Below, piece after piece: positions 1-12,095 of a stretch of DNA of 64,000 bases. The notes beneath the pieces are model-generated. The model was not told the DNA's origin, ran no database searches, and saw nothing but the letters and a program-made list of their open reading frames with translations. This DNA comes from Ananas comosus (lineage: Eukaryota; Streptophyta; Magnoliopsida; Poales; Bromeliaceae): NCBI RefSeq assembly GCF_001540865.1, contig NC_033640.1, forward strand, positions 7,869,627 to 7,933,626, written 5' to 3'. Every line of letters starts with the position of its first letter. The stretch's first letter is position 1. Made by a program: the position numbers and the translations under genes.

Positions 1-44
<44 letters not shown>

Positions 45-1300
45 AAGTACAAAAATATGCTCCGGTAGAACTAACTAATAAAGAAAGAGCAGTTGGAGCA
101 TGCTACAGTTTTCAAGCTAAAATTAAGTTTAATATGGTACATAATCTGATCAGATTCTATACTATTAATTTGTACACCTAAAATTCACCATAATTAGTAT
201 AGTTTATATTATAAATTCATTTTAGTACGTTCATATGTATACGTAAACACTACCTGTATGTTATTACATTGGTTAGCACACTCAGGAACAGTTGACAGCT
301 TATTAGCTAATGTTCAAATATTTGGAAAAATAAAATAAAATAAAATATAATAAACTAGACCTACGTGACCTTGGATCGACTTTGTCACTCAAACTTTAAA
401 AAGTTATTAAAAGTAACTCACATGCGTTTACTTTCCTTATTCAGATATCTGGCCCCAATTTTTGTAAACTTTTCTAATTATAGTTCTAGTTTGTGCCACT
501 TATCGTTTGATCCGTACACCTAAATTCTTGTTTATCTATTTCCTTTTTGAATGTTTAGATGAATTACTTTAGAGGCTTTAATTTGGGTGATTTAGGACAT
601 GTTTGGTTCATAATTTGAATGAGAATGAGAAATAAAATTAATTTTTATTGGGATGAAAAATAAAATGATGAATCATGCAAAATTATTTGGTTCATTATTG
701 GAATGAATATCAAAATGTACAATTAGGACACTTAGACTTTTGTAAGATAATTTTGGTTAAAGAAGAGAAGGGAGAGGATTTTAAATGGTTTACTCTGCAA
801 TAGATCAATTAAGGATTCAAAACTAGCATGGGCCATAATTGGATTGAGCAATTCCGATTTCAAAGCGGAATGAGAAGCTGATTAATTTGTGTAAAACAAA
901 TAATAGTTATCAGAATCAGTAAATCTCATGATTCTGCTTCTATAATTTAAAATAAGATAAACTAATTACTATGTAAAAGTTTTAAAATTTGGAGTCAGGT
1001 GTCTAATTAAATTATTAAAATTCATATAATTATTTTAGTTTACTTTTTAAAATTCGACTTACTATTAATTAGATTAGTGGGTCATTTTGTGAACACTTCA
1101 TGATTCATGTGGACAAAATGGCAAAGAGATCGAAGATGCATTAAATTAATTAATCTCTAACTAAGTCATTTTGTACACTTTTTTTGTACGAATCATTTTA
1201 AATATTCCCTAGCCGTTTTCAGCAAATCTAAAGGTACAAACAAAGAATAAGAAGAAAGAAAAAGATCTACAAGTACATATGAAGGAGTGCATGGTAATTT
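1..1300. other. AT-rich 5' flank of the terpene synthase
   Basis: The window opens on a 43-base poly(A) run. No gene is seen. About 600-900 carries a MITE-like stretch in which the gtttggttca motif recurs (about 601 and 688), but I could not define its ends. Confidence 0.4.
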
Positions 1301-1319
1301 CACTCGTTCATGCATGAAC

Positions 1320-1338
1320 TCGATCTATATATATTTGA
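1320..1338 (+). promoter_or_regulatory. Probable TATA box of the terpene synthase gene
   Basis: A run of alternating TA (about 1325-1335) sits about 70 bp upstream of the chosen ATG at 1402, leaving a short 5' leader. It is the only good TATA-like site in the 200 bp before the start. Position-based inference only. Confidence 0.4.
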
Positions 1339-1401
1339 GGGGTGCATAAAGGGTTTTGTATCAAGCTTCCAAAAAGAATTAGGATTATAAGAAGAGTGAG
1401 G

Positions 1402-4400
1402 ATGGAGAATAGTAAGTTTAATCCTGAGAAAGTTGGACGCAAATCCGGAGATTATCACCCCTCACTTTGGGGTGATTATTTCATTACCAACAGCCCACCA
1501 TTTTCCTCGCAGCAGGTGTTCATAAGTTATATTTTTGTTTTTTTATTTTATTTCTTTTTTTTGAGGATAGCAAGCATATATAAAAAATCATAAAATTTGA
1601 TTTCTAAATATTTAAATAAGTGCATGTAGATTATGTATAACATTGTTCATTGTGCTTTCTATGCATGTATACACATAAAATTAACAAAATAAAATATATA
1701 AACTTTCAGTTTATTTAAATCAGCTACATAACTAATTTTAATTTTATTAACTTTTCTTACTAGTAGACATTTATATAAAGTTCAAATTAATAACTTGCAA
1801 ATTTATCTTAGCAATCTACAAAAATGGTAAACATAAAATTAGTTACAGAACTTCACAAACATGTGGGATAGATAGCTAATTAAAATAGATGTAGATTTCA
1901 TGTAGAATTTTTTAAAAATTTTGAAAGTTCGAATGATTGAGTAAATATAATCGAGTGTTACGAGGATTTATTATATTCTTCCCTTACTACTGTTGTGTAT
2001 GAGAATCACTTTACCAAACTTGTATTGCATCTGATCTAGATTTCCAGCACACCTAAACATGTAAAGCTGAAAAAAAGTATATAATATATTGTATGGTATA
2101 TAGAAACTTGATGTAATATATCCTATTCTTTATTTTTCTTTTAATGGTAAAATAACATGTATCCATAATGTAGATCCCTCAAAATAACAATAAAAAAAAA
2201 TTGTGCAGTGGACGTACCCTTTTCTATAGATTGAAAAGATTAGAATTCTCTATAGAACCAACAAAATTTAATAAAAAGATATGTGTAATACAGAAGTCAT
2301 GGATGGAGCAGAAAGTTGAAGAGTTGAAGGAAGAAGTGAAGAAAAAACTACGTAGTATTACTGACTTGCATGAAAGTATGAATTTGATAGATGCAATCCA
2401 ACACCTTGGAATCGATTATCACTTCACAAAGGAGATCGATGAGGCACTGGATCACCTCAACAATGCCGAGTTAAAAAGCTTCGATCTTCACGAAGTTGCT
2501 CTCCGATTTCGATTGCTTAGACAACATGGGTTTCGTGTCACTGCTGGTAATCCAATTATTGTTACACACTTGTTTTGATGGTTTTGTATCATCCTACTCA
2601 CAAAATTAGATGGATGAAGTATTTTTATAATTATACAACTACTATGAGAAATGATAAACCCACATATATACTTTGCACATTCAAACTTTCTTAGTATACA
2701 ATTACAATTAAGGACAAAAACATTACAATGGCTACTCAAAAGTATTACAATAAGAGGAACAACAATTATGAACAAGTTATTGAGAAAAAAAAGAGAAAGA
2801 AAAATTGTACTTAAGTCTATCGTACTTGTTAGTCTCTGTCGCAATGAAGTATCATTAATCAGAATTGAATTGCTTATACAGATGAGTTTAACAAGTTCAA
2901 AGATGACAAGGGGAATTTTGCCGAAACCTTAAGTAATGATCCAAAGGGCTTGTTGAGTCTCTATAATGCAGCTTATCTCGGAACTCATGGCGAGACGATA
3001 CTCGAAGAAGCGATTTCATTTTCAAGAATTCACTTGGAATCTATAGCAAATGACTTGAAACCTCCACTAGCAAACGAAGTATCGCGCGCTCTTGTGACAC
3101 CATTGCCAAGGAGATTGAAGAGACTTGAGGCAAGGTATTACATTTCCGACTACGAGATGGAGGATAAACGGGATGATACCATATTTGAGCTTGCAAAATT
3201 AGACTTCAATTTGTTGCAGTCCCTTCATCGTGAGGAGCTCAAGAGTATCTCATTGTAAGTTGCATGTATATTTTCTCTTATATAAAACCCAATGAATTTT
3301 TGACACATACCTAACTCTTTTCTAGTCCTTTGTCAGATCCTTATAACTACCGAGAATCCTGAAAGTAAACTAGAGTAAAATTTTCTTTGGTTTTATATTT
3401 TTATTTTGCTACAGTAGGACTTAGAATGCCATAATCTCATACAAGATTAGATGTTAAATATATGCAATATGTAATACTTAATTAATGTATTATTTGTAAT
3501 ACAGGTGGTGGAAGGATTTAGAACTCGAAGATAAATTATGTTATGTACGGGACAGAATCGTCGAACTCTACTTTTGGATTTTAGGAGTATATTTTGAGCC
3601 TCATTATTCTTGTGCACGCATGATAACCATGAAGGTGATAGCACTCATATGCATTTTAGATGATACTTATGATGTCTACGCCACTTTGGAGGAGTGTCGA
3701 GCGCTAACTGATGCAATACAAAGGTAGTGTTTGTTGTGTATATATATATATATATATGACTCGAGCTTACTTTTATCGTTTAATCCAGTCAATTTTTCAA
3801 CCTTTGAGTAGGTTTGAGGAAAACATTCAATATTTTTTTTCATTATTATTCTTATATATACTAAACCTTAATACATAGGCCTAATTTTGGGCTATAGCCC
3901 ATGTGAAGTGACCTGAATCAATTCCTTTTTGTACAATCTTATGCAATTGGCATACATAAATTAAACCCTGGAACAGAAAAGGGTGAGGACACTCTATATT
4001 CAGTATACTAAAATGTTAATATGCCATACAAATAAAAGATATATTTTTTCTCACAAGATAAATTCTAAAAGAGGCACCTATATATATATGCAGGTGGGAC
4101 ACAAAGTCGGTTGATCAGCTGCCTACATATTTGAAGTATTTTTTTCTCAAATTAATCGACACCTTCAAAGAATTCGAGGATAAGCTTGAATCGGAAGATA
4201 AGTACCGCGTTTCTTATCTTAGGGAAATGGTAAATTATACCTTTTTTCTTTCTTTAATTAATTTCTTGTTATTTCAAAATTTGTATGGAAAGATGCATAA
4301 AGTTAAATTATCACATTATTATAAATGTAAAATACTCCTATATCCTGACATCACCATGCAATTGCCGTAATGATCAAGTTTAATTATGTATCTGCAAAAA

Positions 4401-4514
4401 ATCTCGTGTCAGTTAGTTGAACCATGGAAACAAAAGATAAAAACATAATTTTATCTTGTGTACACAAGACTATATATAGAGAGAGAGAGAGAATTGAACT
4501 CCTATACTTTTAAG

Positions 4515-4552
<38 letters not shown>

Positions 4553-7398
4553 CCATGTTTGGTAAATGGCCAATTTGCATAAAAAAATCCACTAGTTTTG
4601 CGCTTTTGCAAAAGTGGGCCACTTTTTTTCGATTTTGTAGATTCGGACCGAATTTTCAGCAAACTGACCAAAATACCCTTATTACTTTTTCTCTCTTCTC
4701 TTTCTTTCTCCTTTTTTTTTCTCTCGTTTATTTTTTTTTTCTCTCGCCGAAGAGGCAGCGGAGGCAGAGGCGGAAGCGGAAACGGCCCGCCTCGCCTCTC
4801 ACCCTCATGCTCTCGCCCTCGCCCTCGCCCTCGCCCTCGCGCTCACCCTTGTCCGCGCTCATCCCTGACGTTCCTCACCTCCAACCTCGCCGAGGCCGCG
4901 CCGCAACTCTTTTTTTTTTTCCTCTCCAAATCTCCTCCACCGTCTCCGACAACGACACCTCTCTCGCCCTTCCCTGCCTTTCATGTCCTTTCCCTCTCCC
5001 TCCTTCTCTGCCGCCTTCGACAACGATGCATCTTCGCCGACGCCAGCACCGTGGAGGTGGTTGCGACACTACAACCTCAGAGTGGGGGGTTCTTAACAGC
5101 GTTGTCACTGGCGCTAGCAGAGGCAGTTGACAAAAAAAAAAATTAGAAGAAACAAGGAAAAAAAATAAACATAAAAAATTATAGAAAAAAGGAAGATGAA
5201 GATAAAATTGTACTATTAAAATAAAATTGCACTGTTTTAAAAGAACGTTGCAATATTAAGATGTAAACTGCAGCTTTAAAATAAAAATTACACTCTTTAA
5301 ACGAAAATTACACTCTTTGGGAGATATTTACACTATTTTTTCTCTTATTGCACTATTTCAGATGTAAACTACATCCATTAAGATGAAAGTTACACTCTTT
5401 AAACAAAAGTTGCACTCTTTAAGAGAAAGTTACACTGTTTCTCCTCTTCTTGCACCTTTTGAGATGTAAATTGCATCCCTTTAGATATTTATACTATTCC
5501 TCCTCTTGTTACACTATTTCTCCTCTTGTTACACTTTTTTCTCTTAAGCTGCTTAAGAGAAAAAATAGTGTAACAAGAGAAGAAATAGTGCAACAAGAGG
5601 AGAAACAGTATAAATATCTCTTAAAGGGGTACAGTTTACATCTCAAAGAGTGTAACAAGAGAAGAAACAGTATAAATATCTCTCAAAAAGTGCAACTTTC
5701 GTTTAAAGAGTGTAACCTTCATCTTAATGGATGCAATTTACATCTGAAAGAGTGTCATAAGAGTAGAAACAGTGTAAATATCTCCCAAAGAGTGCAATTT
5801 TCGTTTAAAAAGTGTAATTTTTATCTAAAAACTGCAGTTTACATCTTAAGTAGTACAACTTATGTCCATAATAGTGCAACATTCTTTTAAACAGTACAAT
5901 TTTATTTTAACGGTGTAATTTCATCCTCATCTTTATTTTTCTATAATTTTTTATCTTTATTTTTTTTCTTACTTCTTTTATAATTTTTTTTAGTCACCCC
6001 TCTCTGCCAACGGCCACGGCGCCAGCGACGCCGCCGCTAAGAACCCACCACTCCGAGGCTGCAGCGCCGCAACGACCTCCACGGTGTCGACGTCGGCGAA
6101 AATGCGTTGTCATCGGAGGTGGCAGAGGAGAAGGGAGAGGGAGAGGACAGGAAGAGCGAGGAGGGGCGAGAGAGGCGTCGTTGTCGGAGACGGTGGAGGA
6201 GAGTAGGAGAGGAAAAAAAAAAAAAAAAAAAAAAAAAAAGGAGTCGCGGCGCGGCCTCGGTAGGGTCGGAGGCGAGGAAGGTGGGAGGTGCGCGTGCGAG
6301 GGCAAGGGCGAGAGCGAGGGCAAGAGCATGAGGGTGAGAGGCGAAGCAGGCCGTTTCCGCCTCCGCCTCCGCCTCCGCTGCTTTCTTCGGTGAGAGAAAA
6401 AAAAAAAGAACGAGAGAAAAGAAAAAGAAAGAGAAAGAGAAGAGAGAAAAAGTAATAAGGATATTTTGGTCAGTTTGTTGAAAATTCGGACCGAATCTGT
6501 AAAAACGAAAATAGTGGCCCACTTTTGCAAAAGCCCAAAATTAGTGAATTTTTTATGCAAATTGGCCTCGGTAAATTAGCCATATAGTATACGTGCATTA
6601 CATTTCATCTTAAACACAAGTATATTTCTTTTCTTAGAAATTAATTAACTTCTCATGAAAAATCTATGTATACCTTACCTATACAATATTTCTCATGGAA
6701 TTTGCCACGTGGTGATTCCTCCTTCACCCTCTCTTCTCACTCTCTGATGCTTCGCCTTCCCACCTCATCTCTATCCGATATTTTGTCTTTTCATCCGCCC
6801 ACTTTCTAATTAATGTAATAATATGATCTATTTTTATCTAAACAAATCGTTTGCAAAAAAAAGAATATCTATTTGCTATTGTAACTTTCATTATTATTAG
6901 TATAATTATTTTATGCTGTAACTTTTACTACATATGTATATATCTGTTTTATATTTTCTATTTATATCTATTGATATCTCATTACTAGTCAAAAAATTTA
7001 AAAATTTTAATTTTATCAATTTTTTATCTTCTATAACATTAGTCCGTCGCAATGCGCGAGTAACTTCACTAGTGTGTGTGTATATATATATAGAATTGAG
7101 CTAGAATACTTTTAGAAGTATTACCTCATTGGTGCTTTTAGGTTTCTAGCCCTTAGATTTACTCCTTAATTACTAATAGTCCTTGGATCAAATACTATTC
7201 CACCTACCACCACCTACTACCACCTACCACCATCATCTCAACCTTATATTTTTTCATCCAATGGTTAAAAACTCAAAAGCACCAACCTCATAATACTTTT
7301 AGAAGTATTCTAGCTCAACTATATATATATATANNNNNNNNNNNNNNNNNNNNNNNNNAAAAAATCGAAAACAACAACTCCTTTATGTTTCCGATACC

Positions 7399-7441
<43 letters not shown>

Positions 7442-8503
7442 CTCTACTCTATAGAAATTAAACTAATGAAACCATTGTTTTTATGGTTGTAGTATATAAA
7501 AGTGGCTAGTGCTTATCTGAAGGAGACCGAATGGTATGCGCATGATTATGTGCCAACAACTTTCGAAGAACATTTGCAAACCTCACTGGTTTCCGTAGGT
7601 ATTCCCATGCTAGTATGTGCCTCCTTCGTCGGCATGGATAAAGTCGCAACAAGGGCGGCATTTGAGTGGGTTATTAGTATACCTGAACCAGTTAAAGCTT
7701 CAGCCCTTATCAGTCGACTTATGGACGATATCACTTCATCTGAGGTACATATAATCCCTTCCTCTCTCTACTACAAAAAATCTTGCACTTAAGACTCTTT
7801 AAACAATAATTAGCGATGCTTTAAAGCGTAAACAAAAATAATTCTGACGCTTATAAAAGTGCCGAGCAAAGGGTCGTTAAATAAACAAGTCGGGATAAAT
7901 ATCCCGACATTTGAATAGAGCATCAAAAAATTTTTATAAATATTTGATAAAAATATGTTTATTGGTAACGCTTAATCATAGTATCGGCAAATGTCAAATA
8001 TTAAAAACGCTAGAATAAAACGTCGTCTAAAAAACGTCATCTAAAATATATTTTGTTGTAGTGCTCTCACTCGTGTGTACAACAAAATATATTTTAGACG
8101 ATGCTTTTTAAACGACACTTTATTCTAACGTCTTTAATATTTGACATTTGCCGACACTATGGTTAAGCGTCGCCAATAAATATATTTTTATCAAATATTT
8201 ATACAAATTTTCCGACGCTATATTAAAACGTCGGTATATTTATCCCGACATGTTTATTTAACGACTCTTTGCTCGATGTTTTTACAAGCGTCGATATTAT
8301 TTTTGCCAACGCTTTAAAGCGTCGCTAATTATTATTTAAAGTGTCCTTAAATGCAAGATTTTTTGTAGTAGTGTGTGTGTGGGTGTGGGTGTGTGTGTGA
8401 TCTTGTAACGACCCAGCCCACTAGCAACAATAACTCGTTGGGCCCAACAACCGACCCAAAATGCTTAAGCCCAGTTATTATTACTAGTGTCTAAGTCTCT
8501 TAN

Positions 8504-8538
<35 letters not shown>

Positions 8539-10501
8539 GTCTTTCGTGCTTTCGAAAATACGGAGACATCCGTGCTTGTAAGTTATTTTCGATGATAGGA
8601 CATCCGATTCAATGATCGGTTTCGTTAAGCATAATCTAAGCTATTGGAATTATCTAGAAACCAAATTTCATAATTTTTCGACATCATTTAACAAGCGATC
8701 ACAGCGTCTCAAAAATGACTATTTTAACGGCCGATGTGGCATGTTTTTAAGTTCAACGGTGTAGAAATATTCAAATTACATGAAATTTTAATAAAAAATT
8801 CTACTTAATATCAAGAGTAAGAATAATACTTCTGATTTGAAATTTGAGTCTTTTATCACTATTTTTTATGAGATTTTTATTTTCAGCCGTTCATTTTGAG
8901 GCTACTCGTTCACTAGGCAAACGAAGTCAAAAAATTATAAAATTTGGTTTTTAGATAGTTCCAATAGTGTAGATCATGTCTAACGGAACCGATCGCCGAA
9001 TCGAATGCCCCATCATCGAAAGCAACCTACAAGTACGGAAGCCTCCGTTACTTTCCGAAAGCATAGGAGCCGCTCTCCTCTCCTCTCTCATCCCTCTCTC
9101 GTCTCCCCTCGTTCTCCTCTCTCTCTCTATATATAATATAAAGTATAATATATATATATATATATATATACATAATATATATATATATATATATAATATA
9201 TAATATATTTATATATTATAGTCCAGCTACTATACTCTTATGAGTATGAGCCCTTTTGTACTCCATAAATTTTCGCAAAAGAACCGTATAGATCTACTCT
9301 TTTGATCATTTGCCATCCATTAGAATATACTATTCAACTAAGCTCCCACTCACTCTAAGGGAGCACTATTAAGCCAACCGGACCACTATCATCGTAACCG
9401 CACAATCCCTTCATCCAAGCGTCGAAAATTATAAGTACAAAGGGTCTTAGTCCATAAGAGTATTAGTAGCCCGCTAACATATTATTATCTTAATAGAAGC
9501 TAGCTGGAATATTCTATCAATAGACCAAAGCTATTGTGCTATTGATTTTTTAGCCTGGATTATAAATGGCGTGTTAGGAAGATGTGGGGCCTAGGTTGAG
9601 TGAGTGGTTGTTGAATAGTAAATTAACGATAAAAAATAATCAAAGGGTTAACTCTAACGGTGGAAAACATCGAATATGCACCAAATCCTTGGTCTATCGA
9701 TAGTACCCCCAGCCGGCTCTATATAATATAATTGAAGCAGAAATACTTGGAAAGCACCAACACTATTGGCTGCTTCTTACGTTTTTAGCCCTTAGATCTA
9801 CTCCTTAATTACTAATACCCCTTGGATTCAAAACACTGTATCACCTACCATCACCTACCACCACCTACCACCATCAATTTCAAACCCCACATCTCTAATC
9901 CAATGGTTAAAACTCAAAAGCACCAACCCCCTTGGTGCTTTTGAGTTTTTTAGCCCTTGATCTTCTCCTTGAGTATGCTATAATCTTTGGATCAGACACT
10001 AATTCCTACACACCTACCCACATCATCTCAACCTACATCTCTTGATCAATGGGCTAAAAACTCAAAAGCACTAACCCTTAGTGCTTTTGAAAGTATTCTA
10101 GCTCAACTCTCTCTCTCCTCTTCATCCCATCCTCCGCCGCATCAAATCTTCTCATCTCCTTCTCTTCGTCTCCTCTCTCGTCTATATATACTATATATAT
10201 ATATATATATAGGCTGGGCTACTATAACAATTATGAGTATAGCCCTTTGTAACTCAATAATTTTCGACCGTTCGGATGAAAAAATGTGCGTTCAGGATAA
10301 AAAGTGGTTACGTTAAGTTGATAGTGAGCCCTTCTAGCGTAGAGGTAGGTTGGTTTGTTGAAAGTACAATCTAACTGAGTGAATAATATTAAAGGGTACG
10401 ATACTAACGGCCAAAAACTTCATAAGCACAATAGGCCTCTATAACTCATAAAAGTATATAGCCGACTCAATATATATGTATATATATATATATATATATA
10501 T

Positions 10502-10539
<38 letters not shown>

Positions 10540-11995
10540 TATATATACGAACTAGGCTGTAATACTACTCTAATAGCACTAATGATTTGGTGGCTCATTA
10601 AGTTTTCTGCCCTTGATTAAAAGATGTGGCGTTAGGCAAGATGTGGCGCGCCGCTCCTAGGTTTGGAGTGCGTTGGTTGGTTTGTATATATATATATATA
10701 ACATATATAATCTAGAGTGAGCTACTATGCATCGAGGCACGAGCCTTCCGTGCTTCCGAGCTCGTTTTCGACTGTTGGACTTATCGATATCGGTCGATCG
10801 GGCTCCGTTAAAACTTGATCTACGAGTATTTGTAAGTACCTAAAAATAAATTTAATGATTTACGATAATCAATTTTGCCTAGTGAACGGAAGGGTGCTCA
10901 AAAATCAACGGCTAAAAATAAAAAATCTTACAATGTAATAATATGACAGTAAAATTTTAAATCAAAGATATTGAATTTTTATAAATGTATAGGAAGAATT
11001 TTCTATCAAATTTCAACAGTGATTTGGATATTTTCTAACAAGACCGTTAAACTTGCAAAACGGCTCCACGCACGGCCATTGAAAATTTGTTGATTTTAAG
11101 TCCATTCGATCTACTAGGCAAATGATATCGAAAAATTAATAAAATCTATTTTTCTAATACTCCAACTCCTCTTAGATCAAGTTTAAGCGGAGCCGATCGA
11201 CGGAATTCCGAAAGTCGCAACATTGAAACGAGCTGGAAGACCGGAAGGCTCGTGCTTCCGATAGTATATTGTAGGCCTCACCTATATATATATATATATA
11301 ATATAATACTATATTATAGATAGTATAATATATAGTATATATTATATTACTTATATATATCGCTTGTTGACATTAGGCAAAATCTTCTGAAAGCTTAATT
11401 CTAGCTTTGTTAGCAAGGCAAAAAAGCACTTCTTGTCCTAAAGCAGAAGCTCCATTTAATTTTTTTTGCTTCTCATTGTAATAAACTATTACAAATACTT
11501 AATACATTTCATGTAATTACTTTACTCAAAATAGGACTTCAGTGAATGTCTTATAAGAAGGGACAAACAAGCCCTTACCATCTGTCTATCTATCTCTCTT
11601 CATCGATCCTTTGATTATGTTTCATATTATTAGCTAGTTTCAAATTTATTTCATTACTTCATAATGATATCTAATCCTCCAAATAATTAACTTCCTTTCT
11701 TCAGCACGAAAAGAAGAGAGGACACTGTGCCTCTACTTTGGATAGCTACATGAAAGAACACAGCACAACTAAGGAAGTAGCCATTGCAAAATTTCACTTC
11801 ATAATAGAGGATGCCTGGAAAACAATGAACGAAGCGTTACTGAAGCCAACTAATGTTCCGATACCTCTGATCGAACGAGTTGCTAATTTCACTCGAATGG
11901 ACGAAATGATATACAAGTACACGGACGGATTCACAAACGCTACTTATCTGAAAAAGTACATCTTGTTGTTGTTCGTGCAGCCATTTGATGTTTGA
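1402..11995 (+). CDS. Terpene synthase, TPS-a type (probable sesquiterpene synthase), 7 exons, intact
   Basis: Exons 1402-1515, 2294-2546, 2882-3254, 3505-3723, 4094-4229, 7493-7744 and 11705-11995 sum to 1638 nt (545 aa plus TGA); every junction is GT/AG and keeps frame. Seven exons and about 550 aa without a plastid transit peptide are usual for TPS-a enzymes, which cyclise farnesyl diphosphate in the cytosol. Motifs seen: an RRx8W variant (R13-K14...W23) near the N-terminus; RDR at 262-264; metal-binding DDTYD at 299-303; and the NSE/DTE motif at 443-451 (D443, S447, E451), split by the last intron. The ATG at 1402 is chosen because it gives the short N-terminus ahead of RKx8W; a TATA-like stretch lies at about 1325-1335. 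Introns 5 (3.26 kb) and 6 (3.96 kb) are packed with transposons. The product cannot be read from sequence. TPS-b is less likely, since there is no transit peptide. Confidence 0.93.
4568..6567. mobile_element. 2,000-bp foldback Mutator-like element (MULE) in terpene synthase intron 5
   Basis: Both ends read inward from GGCCAATTTGCATAAAAAA. The flanks are a 9-bp near-identical target-site duplication (TTGGTAAAT at 4559-4567; TCGGTAAAT at 6568-6576), the Mutator signature. Almost the whole element is one inverted repeat of about 1 kb arms folding at the 19-bp palindrome 5541-5559. The outer parts of the arms are GC-rich and look like coding DNA (4740-5120; 6000-6390). The inner parts are a string of short repeats with a TTACACT/AGTGTAA core. 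No transposase is present, so it is non-autonomous. Long open frames in it (up to 191 aa) are low-complexity and mirrored on the two arms, so I do not call them genes. Confidence 0.85.
6663..7072 (+). mobile_element. Short non-autonomous Helitron in terpene synthase intron 5
   Basis: The left end is A|TC (TCTATGTATACC...) and the right end is CTAG|T (7069-7072, host T at 7073). A small CGC-AAT-GCG hairpin ends about 12 nt before CTAG. These are the Helitron hallmarks: 5' TC, 3' hairpin then CTRR, insertion between A and T, and no terminal inverted repeats. It is 410 bp with no Rep/helicase. It lies just downstream of the MULE. Confidence 0.7.
7093..7322. repeat. MITE with ~40-bp inverted ends (family B)
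   Basis: The left end reads gagctagaatacttttagaa and the right end is its inverse, with TA repeats outside both. The interior carries the stretch 'cctaccaccacctaccacca'. The same family recurs near 9.5-10.5 kb and 52.9-53.8 kb. Confidence 0.65.
7334..7358. other. Assembly gap (25 n)
   Basis: Run of n inside terpene synthase intron 5, next to TA repeats. Confidence 0.99.
7768..8371. mobile_element. 604-bp near-perfect hairpin (foldback MITE) in terpene synthase intron 6
   Basis: Arms 7768-8060 and 8078-8371 are inverted copies with a 17-bp loop. The ends are CTACTACAAAAAATCTTGCA and its inverse. The ACTACAAAAAA end resembles CACTA-type MITEs, but the first base and the 3-bp duplication are not clean, so the superfamily is open. 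As intron RNA it would form a stem of about 290 bp. Confidence 0.75.
8396..8500. repeat. Possible LTR fragment
   Basis: The stretch beginning TGTAACGACCCAGCCC resembles the start of a plant LTR. Only about 100 bp is present before a single n (8503) and TA repeats, so it is truncated. Weak call. Confidence 0.3.
8535..9073. repeat. Quasi-palindromic ~0.54-kb MITE, family A copy 1
   Basis: The two halves are diverged inverted copies: outer 'tccgtgctt' against 'cggaagcctccg', inner 'tttttcgacatcattt' against 'actaggcaaacgaagtc'. TA repeats flank it. It lies in terpene synthase intron 6. Confidence 0.65.
9210..10480. repeat. Cluster of family-B MITEs in terpene synthase intron 6
   Basis: At least four elements of about 220-260 bp lie end to end (about 9216-9471, 9500-9722, 9738-10112, 10213-10475). 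Each opens with a form of agctactata/agctggaata, closes with the inverse, and is separated by TA repeats. The central copy at about 9738-10112 is duplicated internally. No coding potential. Confidence 0.6.
10714..11282. repeat. Quasi-palindromic ~0.57-kb MITE, family A copy 2
   Basis: It starts gagtgagctactatgcatcg and ends with the inverse (gtgcttccgatagtat...gtaggcctcac). The inner halves mirror each other around about 10.99 kb. TA repeats on both sides. Confidence 0.7.
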
Positions 11996-12087
11996 GTGTT
12001 TGAAGTCTACTTCTTCGGTCCATCCATCTGATCAGCAAAAAGCAGGCAACTAATAATCTTTGCATGCAAGTTTATATTATTATTATT

Positions 12088-12093
12088 AATAAA
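12088..12093 (+). terminator. Likely poly(A) signal (AATAAA) of the terpene synthase
   Basis: AATAAA lies 93 bp after the TGA stop at 11993-11995, in an AT-rich 3' flank. Plant poly(A) signals are loose, so this is a candidate only. Confidence 0.35.
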
Positions 12094-12095
12094 AT

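Noticed and set aside
4555..5146. Two overlapping + strand ORFs of 182 and 191 aa
   Set aside because: They are the GC-rich arm of the foldback MULE, low-complexity (Ser/Pro/Arg/Phe), and mirrored on the other arm at 5994-6560.
5994..6560. Minus-strand ORFs of 161 and 188 aa
   Set aside because: Same sequence as the left arm in inverse. The homopolymer runs and mirror symmetry explain them.
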